A stretch of DNA of 47,871 nt, taken from positions 10,080-57,950 of the forward strand of contig PMAT01000076.1 of assembly GCA_003152695.1 (NCBI GenBank), in the 5' to 3' direction. Shown here in pieces: positions 42,818 to 47,871 of this stretch. The notes beneath the pieces were generated by a model that had not been told where the DNA came from, searched no databases, and saw nothing but the letters and a program-made list of their open reading frames with translations. Position numbers and translations under genes: made by a program. The stretch's first letter is position 1; every line of letters begins with the position of its first letter. This DNA comes from Acidobacteriaceae bacterium. GTDB lineage: Bacteria > Acidobacteriota > Terriglobia > Terriglobales > Acidobacteriaceae.

Positions 42818-45550
42818 TTGACCTCAGAGCGCGGGGCCACGGCTGCACACTCAAAGATCGCATTTATGCGTCCTTCCCATATCCGCGTTTTCATTCTTGT
42901 AATAGTGGCATTGGCATTTGTCGGTTGGGCGGTGCCAACGGCCGCCAATTTCATCATTGAGTACAACTGGTGGAAAGAGGTCGCCCAAGTCAATACCTGG
43001 CTCAGCATGCTGTGGTACAGCATTGCGCCCGTAGCGGTAGGCGCCCTGATGGCCTTCATCGCGCTGTACGTAGCTCATGCGCGAGGTTTGCACTTCGCCG
43101 GCGTTCGCCAACGTGACTACCCTATATACTCGCGCACGGTTCCGGTAGGGCTGGCCGTGTTCGCGATGTTGCTGGCGTCCGCCTCGATTGACTTCTGGAC
43201 GGTAATGCGCTTTTTCGGGTCACGCGGGCTGACCGCACCTCCCGACGCCTGGCAGGACAAAGTTTTTTCGCACGCCTTGCCGTTTTACCTGTTCGATCTG
43301 CCTTTTTATTCGGACCTGCTGGGATTTCTGTTTGTAGTGGCGATTCTTTCCGCCCTGCTGTTCTGGTTCACCGCCCGGGGATGGCAGTTGTTCGAGCGGG
43401 TGCGCTACCGGCTGATCGATCGGCCAGCGGGACCCATCAACATCGGAGATTACCTACGGTTGCCGGGCGCCACGCGCACGCCGTTCTTTCGCATCATTGC
43501 AGTGATTTTGTTGCTAGGTTTTGCGGCCTGGATTTATCTGGGCAACTATGAGCTTTTGTTCAATACGCACGCCTTCATGACGGGCGCCGATTTTGTGGAC
43601 GAAAAAGTCACTCTCCCACTTCGCTGGCTGCTCATTATTTCCGCCTTGGCGGCGCTGCCGCTGGCTTGGATGTCGAAGTTCAAGCAGGTGGCCGTTCTGG
43701 TGATGTCATGTTTTATCCTGCAATTGCTCTTGCCCGCCATTGTTCGCGCCGTTTATGTGCGGCCGAATGAGATTTCAATCGAACGGCCCTACATCGAGCG
43801 CCACATTAAGGCGACCACCGCCGCCTTCGGCCTTGATCGGAATGCCACCGAAAGCTCTTTCACCCCTTCCGGGCAAGGCGTGGTGGACCCTGTGCAGGAC
43901 GCAACGCTGCTGGCTAATGTTCGGCTCTGGGACCTTCGCGCGTACGGAGCAACGATCACGCAGATTCAAGCGCTACGGCCCTACTACACTTTTCCTCAGA
44001 CTGACGTTGATCGCTACTTCATCAACGGACGCATCAAGCAGGTAATGCTGTCCCCGCGCGAAATTGATGTCACTCAGTTGTCCGCCGAGGCCAGCGAGAG
44101 CTGGATCAATCCGCGGTTCATTTACACGCACGGCTTCGGCGTGGTGGTAGCTGAGGTAAATAAAATCACGCCCGATGGCCTGCCCGTGCTGCTCATCGAA
44201 AACGCGCCTCCAGAGATCAAATCACCTGGGTTTGGGCTCTCCCGGCCGGAGATCTACTTTGGCGAGCGGACCCAGGATCCGGTCTTTGTGCACACCGCCC
44301 GCGAAGAGTTCGATTACCCTTCCGGCGACCAGAACAAGTATTCGACCTATCAGGGCACGGGCGGATTCCCGGTTGGTTCTTTTCCTTTGAAGGTTGCCGC
44401 GGCGATTTCTCAGGGCGAGCCGAATATTGTTTTCACCGGATATCTGACCGGCCAAAGTCGCATGATGATTTATCGCAACGTGAAAGCAAGATTGGCGCAC
44501 TTGGCCGGTTTCTTGCACTGGGACCAGGATCCCTACCTGGTGATTGCCGATGACGGCAGGCTGGTCTGGATGGTGGACGGCTACACGACTTCGCTCTCCC
44601 ATCCGTACTCGGCGGTGCTTCCCGTGGCCGGGGTTGAGGAAGGTGCAAATTACATTCGCAATGCCGTGAAGGCTACCGTGGATGCCTACACGGGGAAGAT
44701 GTCGTTATACGTATTCGATCCCAGCGACCCGATTATCCAGGCTTACCAGAAGCTGTTCCCCAAGTTGTTCCTTCCCGCCTCCGCGATGCCAGCCGATCTA
44801 CGCCGGCACGCCCGTTATCCGGAGGCGCTTTTTCAGGCGCAGGCGGAAGCGTACCGAATCTTTCACATGCGCGATCCCCAGGTGTTCTACAACAAGGAAG
44901 ACATTTGGGAGATCGCGCGTGACCTCTTCGGCCAGTCCGGACAGCCGGAGCCCGTAGCCCCTACCTACGTGGTGGCTACTTTGCCGGGGGAGAAAGAACC
45001 CGAGTACTTGCTGATTCTGCCTTTTTCTCCACGCGGCAAGGACAATTTGATCGGATGGATGGCCGCTCGATGCGATGGCGAGCAATTAGGGAAGCTGATC
45101 TTTTATCAACTGCCGAAGCAGCAATTGATGTACGGCCCCATGCAGATTGAGTCGCGCATCGACCAGGACCAGAACATCTCCAAGGACCTCACGCTGTGGA
45201 ACCAGCAGGGCTCGCGCGTGTTGCGCGGCAACATTATCGCCCTCCCCGTCACGGGCGGCTTTCTTTACCTGGAGTCCATTTACATTCAGGCAACCGAAGC
45301 TCGCATGCCACAGCTCAAGAAGGTAGTGCTGGCCATGGGCGACCGACTGATCTACCGCGACACCTTCGATCAGGCCCTGGCGGACCTAACGGCAGCGCCA
45401 GCGGCAGTTGCTCCTGCTCCTGCGCCCGCCGTGGCGACGGGCGAGAAAAATGTGCCCACGCTGGCGGAGCGCTTGCACCGGCTTCGCGATCAAGCTGAAC
45501 AACTGACTCGAGAGATCGAGCAGTTGGAAAAGGAAACAGTCAAGAAGTAG
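42818..45550 (+). CDS. UPF0182 family membrane protein
   Basis: A 910-residue protein of the widespread but uncharacterised UPF0182 family. About seven membrane helices fill the first 320 residues (for example VFILVIVALAFVGWAVPTAA, FWFTARGWQLF). A large extracytoplasmic domain follows, with the family blocks RPNEISIERPYIERHIKATT, DYPSGDQNKYSTYQG and FLHWDQDPYLVIADDGRLVW, and MDGYT-like VWMVDGYTTSLSHPYS. The C-terminus is an Ala/Pro stretch and a coiled coil (ALHRLRDQAEQLTREIEQLE-like). AGAGGTG at 42804-42810 precedes TTG 42818, which I chose. ATG 42866, closer to the first helix, has no ribosome-binding site but is possible. Confidence 0.85.
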   Translation: MTSERGATAAHSKIAFMRPSHIRVFILVIVALAFVGWAVPTAANFIIEYNWWKEVAQVNTWLSMLWYSIAPVAVGALMAFIALYVAHARGLHFAGVRQRDYPIYSRTVPVGLAVFAMLLASASIDFWTVMRFFGSRGLTAPPDAWQDKVFSHALPFYLFDLPFYSDLLGFLFVVAILSALLFWFTARGWQLFERVRYRLIDRPAGPINIGDYLRLPGATRTPFFRIIAVILLLGFAAWIYLGNYELLFNTHAFMTGADFVDEKVTLPLRWLLIISALAALPLAWMSKFKQVAVLVMSCFILQLLLPAIVRAVYVRPNEISIERPYIERHIKATTAAFGLDRNATESSFTPSGQGVVDPVQDATLLANVRLWDLRAYGATITQIQALRPYYTFPQTDVDRYFINGRIKQVMLSPREIDVTQLSAEASESWINPRFIYTHGFGVVVAEVNKITPDGLPVLLIENAPPEIKSPGFGLSRPEIYFGERTQDPVFVHTAREEFDYPSGDQNKYSTYQGTGGFPVGSFPLKVAAAISQGEPNIVFTGYLTGQSRMMIYRNVKARLAHLAGFLHWDQDPYLVIADDGRLVWMVDGYTTSLSHPYSAVLPVAGVEEGANYIRNAVKATVDAYTGKMSLYVFDPSDPIIQAYQKLFPKLFLPASAMPADLRRHARYPEALFQAQAEAYRIFHMRDPQVFYNKEDIWEIARDLFGQSGQPEPVAPTYVVATLPGEKEPEYLLILPFSPRGKDNLIGWMAARCDGEQLGKLIFYQLPKQQLMYGPMQIESRIDQDQNISKDLTLWNQQGSRVLRGNIIALPVTGGFLYLESIYIQATEARMPQLKKVVLAMGDRLIYRDTFDQALADLTAAPAAVAPAPAPAVATGEKNVPTLAERLHRLRDQAEQLTREIEQLEKETVKK

Positions 45551-45801
45551 ATTCAAGATCACGCCTGACCAGACGAGCAGAAACCGTTAACTTTCGTCCT
45601 ATCAGGTTCACTCGGGGATTGTGGCCTCTCGTTACCGATTTGGGACTGAGTCAGCGAGATGCCTTGCCTATTCTTTTCCCTCTCGTTTGACCCTCCTACC
45701 AGTCCCATGCGATAGTTTGGTTTTAACAAAGGTGTAACAATTCGCCATTCTTCATCTCTCATGGACCCTTCCACACCTGATTTTGTCTGTGGAGCATCCC
45801 A
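45551..45801. other. Leader of the phosphate operon
   Basis: No gene is visible. TTAACA (45723-45728) and GTAACA (45734-45739) form an 11-bp-spaced direct repeat resembling a Pho box. Confidence 0.35.
45723..45739 (+). promoter_or_regulatory. Candidate Pho-box-like direct repeat
   Basis: TTAACA-N5-GTAACA repeats with an 11-bp period, the spacing of PhoP/PhoB sites (Bacillus consensus TTWACA). It precedes the PhoU-like/PiT pair. Only two half-sites are seen. Confidence 0.3.
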
Positions 45802-46419
45802 GTGCGTCTGATACCGCGTGAGACCAAGTTCTTCGACATGTTCCTGGAAATCGCGACCAATGTGGTCGAAGGCGCGCAAGCTTTGAACGACCTCTTGCAT
45901 TCGTACGATTACGAGCAGATGCCTGCGGCTGTGCAGAAAATCAAGGAGATCGAGTCCCGCGGCGATGAGATGACGCACAGGATTCTGATCAAGCTGAACC
46001 AAACCTTCATTACGCCCTTCGACCGCGAGGATATTCACCTGCTGGCCTCCTCGCTGGATGACGTCCTCGATTTCGTTTACAGCGCGTCTGACCGCTTGTA
46101 CACCTACAAGATTAAGGAGCCCTCTGCGTCGGCCAAGGTGTTGACCACCATCATCCTGAAGCAAGCGCAAGAACTGAAAAAGGCTGTGGGCCTGCTCAGC
46201 AAAGACGGCCAGCTCCTCGAACACTGCGTAGAAGTCAACCGGCTGGAGAACGAAGCCGACCAAGTCAGCCGAGAAGCAATCGGACGCCTGTTCGATGGCG
46301 GCTACGATCCCATTACCCTGATCAAGCTGAAGGAACTGCTGGAAATTCTGGAGGAGGCCAGCGACAAGGCTGAAGATGTCGCCAACGTGCTGGAAACGGT
46401 AGTCCTGAAGAGCGCCTGA
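45802..46419 (+). CDS. PhoU-like DUF47 family protein
   Basis: A 205-residue all-helical cytosolic protein of the DUF47/TIGR00153 (PhoU-related) family. Seen: MRLIPRETKFFDMFLEIATN, the ExxxD metal-cluster helix KIKEIESRGDEMTHRI, TPFDREDIHLLASSLDDVLDFVYSASDR, and ALGRLF-like IGRLFDGG. A closing helix bears EILEEASDKAEDVANVLETVVLK. These proteins are usually paired with PiT transporters and are thought to control phosphate uptake. GTG at 45802 has GGAG at 45791-45794. The PiT gene follows after 49 bp. Confidence 0.85.
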   Translation: MRLIPRETKFFDMFLEIATNVVEGAQALNDLLHSYDYEQMPAAVQKIKEIESRGDEMTHRILIKLNQTFITPFDREDIHLLASSLDDVLDFVYSASDRLYTYKIKEPSASAKVLTTIILKQAQELKKAVGLLSKDGQLLEHCVEVNRLENEADQVSREAIGRLFDGGYDPITLIKLKELLEILEEASDKAEDVANVLETVVLKSA

Positions 46420-46468
46420 GGCGCTGCACCGTGCTTGCGAAGCGATAATTCAAACGAGGACATCTGCT

Positions 46469-47518
46469 TTGAGTACAGGACTCGTCCTGCTCCTTATTAC
46501 GGTTGCCACGGCGCTGGTGTTCGACTTTCTGAACGGCTTCCACGACGCTGCCAACAGTATTGCCACGGTGGTCTCCACCCGTGTGCTGTCGCCCAGGTTA
46601 GCGGTGCTATGGGCGGCCGCATTCAACTTTCTGGCAGCGTTCTTTCTGGGGACTGCGGTTGCCAAGATGATTGGCAAAGGCATGATCCAGCTCGACATCG
46701 TCACCCAGTACGTGGTGCTGGCTGGATTGTTGGGCGCCATCGTTTGGGATGTGTTGACTTGGCTGCTGGGATTGCCGACCTCTTCGTCGCACGCGCTGAT
46801 CGGTGGCTATGCGGGCGCCGCGATGGCGCGGGCCATGATCCTTCACGGCTGGAGAGCAGCGCCCCAGGTCATCGTGCCCGGCGGCTGGTACAAGACGCTG
46901 ATCTTTATCGTGGTCGCTCCCGTGATGGGTTTCGTGCTTGGCTTCGGTTTCATGGTGGCGATTTCATGGATCTTTCAACGAAAGTCGCCAAGGCAAGTGG
47001 ACAAGCTGTTCCGCAAACTGCAGTTGCTCTCAGCTGCGGCTTACAGCCTAGGGCACGGGGGCAATGACGCGCAGAAGACCATGGGGATTGTCGCCGGCGC
47101 GCTCTATACCGCCGGGGTCATGAGGCCGCATGATTTTGCCGCGAACTGGGGGCGCTGGCATTGGCCGATCATCCTGGCGGCCCATGCTGCAATTGCTCTG
47201 GGGACCTATCTCGGGGGATGGCGAATCGTCCATACCATGGGGTCGAAGATCACCAAGCTGAAGCCGGTGGGCGGGTTCTGCGCCGAAGCCGCCGGCGCCA
47301 TCACCCTGTTCGGCACAGCGTTGGCGGGTATTCCGGTGAGCACAACCCACACCATCACGGGCGCGATTGTCGGGGTAGGAACTACACAGCGGCTGTCCGG
47401 TGTGCGCTGGGGCGTGGCAACCCGGATCGTGTGGGCATGGATATTGACAATTCCAGCGTCGGCCCTCGTCGCAATGTTAGCGTTTTGTGTGATCCGACTG
47501 TTCAGACCGGAGGCCTAG
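46469..47518 (+). CDS. PiT-family inorganic phosphate transporter
   Basis: A 349-residue membrane protein. Both family signatures are present: FDFLNGFHDAANSIATVVSTR near the N-terminus and LGHGGNDAQKTMGI in the second half. Other blocks are LPTSSSHALIGGY and GIPVSTTHTITGAIVGVG (the duplicated TSSSHA/STTHT pattern). PiT carriers take up metal-phosphate with protons or sodium at low affinity. TTG at 46469 is used; GAGGA at 46456-46460 lies 8 nt upstream. Together with the PhoU-like gene this forms a typical regulated phosphate-uptake pair. The stop at 47518 overlaps the stop of a small convergent frame. Confidence 0.9.
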   Translation: MSTGLVLLLITVATALVFDFLNGFHDAANSIATVVSTRVLSPRLAVLWAAAFNFLAAFFLGTAVAKMIGKGMIQLDIVTQYVVLAGLLGAIVWDVLTWLLGLPTSSSHALIGGYAGAAMARAMILHGWRAAPQVIVPGGWYKTLIFIVVAPVMGFVLGFGFMVAISWIFQRKSPRQVDKLFRKLQLLSAAAYSLGHGGNDAQKTMGIVAGALYTAGVMRPHDFAANWGRWHWPIILAAHAAIALGTYLGGWRIVHTMGSKITKLKPVGGFCAEAAGAITLFGTALAGIPVSTTHTITGAIVGVGTTQRLSGVRWGVATRIVWAWILTIPASALVAMLAFCVIRLFRPEA

Positions 47519-47739
47519 AGCGCCAACGATGAAAAACCCTCGGGATCTCGACCTTCAGCGCTAACCTGCATAGGATTGGCGGAATCTACTGCCTCGTGGA
47601 TTGTGTGGCTTCTACGAAGACCGCAAATCCTACACGTACGGAAGCCAGCAGTTGGCTCGAACGAATGTGCATTATCTGAGCCACGCCGAGCCGGTTGCTC
47701 CCGCGCTATCTTTGCTTTTCCTTCACCAATGTTAGGCAC
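47515..47739 (-). CDS. Possible small protein with a Cys/His cluster
   Basis: A 74-residue frame with GTG start at 47739. AAAGGAAGG lies 5-6 nt upstream on the minus strand, a plausible ribosome-binding site. The sequence holds TCRICGLRRSHTIHEA, a C-x2-C-x5-H-x2-H spacing that could bind zinc. I recognise no family. Its stop overlaps the PiT stop, and the upstream frame ends 19 nt before its start, consistent with an operon. The protein may be genuine but short frames are risky. Confidence 0.4.
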   Translation of the reverse strand: MPNIGEGKAKIAREQPARRGSDNAHSFEPTAGFRTCRICGLRRSHTIHEAVDSANPMQVSAEGRDPEGFSSLAL

Positions 47740-47758
47740 TTACGACCTTCCTTTCTTT

Positions 47759-47871
47759 CTACGCGACACTCATGTCAGCAATTAGCTGCTTGATCTTCAC
47801 CTTCGCCCCAATGGGAAAGTAAAGATAGCTGCGCTGGCTTTTCGAGGGCAGAGCAAGACTCTCATCGGGGT
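47759..47871 (-). CDS. C-terminal end of an unidentified gene (cut by window edge)
   Basis: On the minus strand one frame is open from base 47869 to TAG at 47759-47761, encoding a C-terminus such as SYLYFPIGAKVKIKQLIADM then SVA. The codon mix is coding-like and the ribosome-binding site of the small downstream frame lies in the gap. The gene continues outside the window; its family cannot be named. Confidence 0.4.
   Translation of the reverse strand, partial: PDESLALPSKSQRSYLYFPIGAKVKIKQLIADMSVA

Noticed and set aside
1..47871. tRNA, rRNA, insertion sequences or prophage genes
   Set aside because: I saw no cloverleaf-like stretches, transposases, integrases or phage structural genes on either strand; short tRNAs could still be missed by eye.

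Overview
The window looks like the chromosome of an Acidobacteriota species, probably class Terriglobia and close to Koribacter/Sulfotelmatobacter-type soil bacteria. Three things point there. A PadR regulator precedes a permease with the layout of the 'acidobacterial duplicated orphan permease' (ADOP) family. There are many secreted PF04185-type phosphoesterases and small secreted proteins of acidobacterial type. The DNA is GC-rich throughout, with single genes and short operons. I see no rRNA, tRNA, CRISPR array, phage or insertion sequence.

Layout. 1-4.7 kb: end of a purine nucleoside phosphorylase, uridine kinase, a large beta-propeller phosphoesterase, CutA (minus) and an FtsB/DivIC-like division protein. 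5-7.7 kb: a small secreted protein and two tandem paralogous exported proteins. 8-14.7 kb: an orphan NusG-like (UpxY) antiterminator, a CsgG-like protein, a secreted duplicated protein, a PLP aminotransferase, a GT2 glycosyltransferase and an EamA/DMT transporter. 14.7-19.3 kb (minus): a bicupin oxalate-decarboxylase-like protein, a calcineurin-like phosphodiesterase and a PF04185 lipoprotein. 19.4-22.6 kb: a decayed copy of the DMT gene's 3' end, PadR and ADOP. 22.6-25.3 kb (minus): a long-chain acyl-CoA ligase and its TetR/FadR-like regulator, with a near-consensus FadR operator.

25.5-32.4 kb: a peroxiredoxin whose catalytic residue is encoded by in-frame TGA followed by a SECIS-like hairpin (a probable selenoprotein), an alpha/beta hydrolase, a Tat-exported class V aminotransferase, a DUF3857/transglutaminase/TPR protein and a DinB/YfiT-type protein. 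32.4-33.3 kb: a structure-dense leader in front of a small secreted protein, ending in a textbook terminator. 33.3-39.3 kb: a Ser/Thr kinase-TPR protein (minus), then a membrane protein overlapping a 46-residue-period TPR protein, then a DUF4019 lipoprotein. 39.4-42.5 kb (minus): a 19-heme cytochrome c overlapping a cytochrome b, a likely quinone-linked electron-transfer module. 42.8-47.5 kb: a UPF0182 membrane protein, a PhoU-like DUF47 protein and a PiT phosphate transporter. The window ends with two small minus-strand reading frames.

Two themes recur. One is phosphorus handling: nucleoside salvage, three secreted phosphoesterases, and PhoU-like protein plus PiT. The other is periplasmic redox chemistry: Sec-peroxiredoxin and the multiheme module. 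The observation most worth following up is the selenocysteine peroxiredoxin at 25491-26036. Next is the multi-hairpin leader at 32598-32857.
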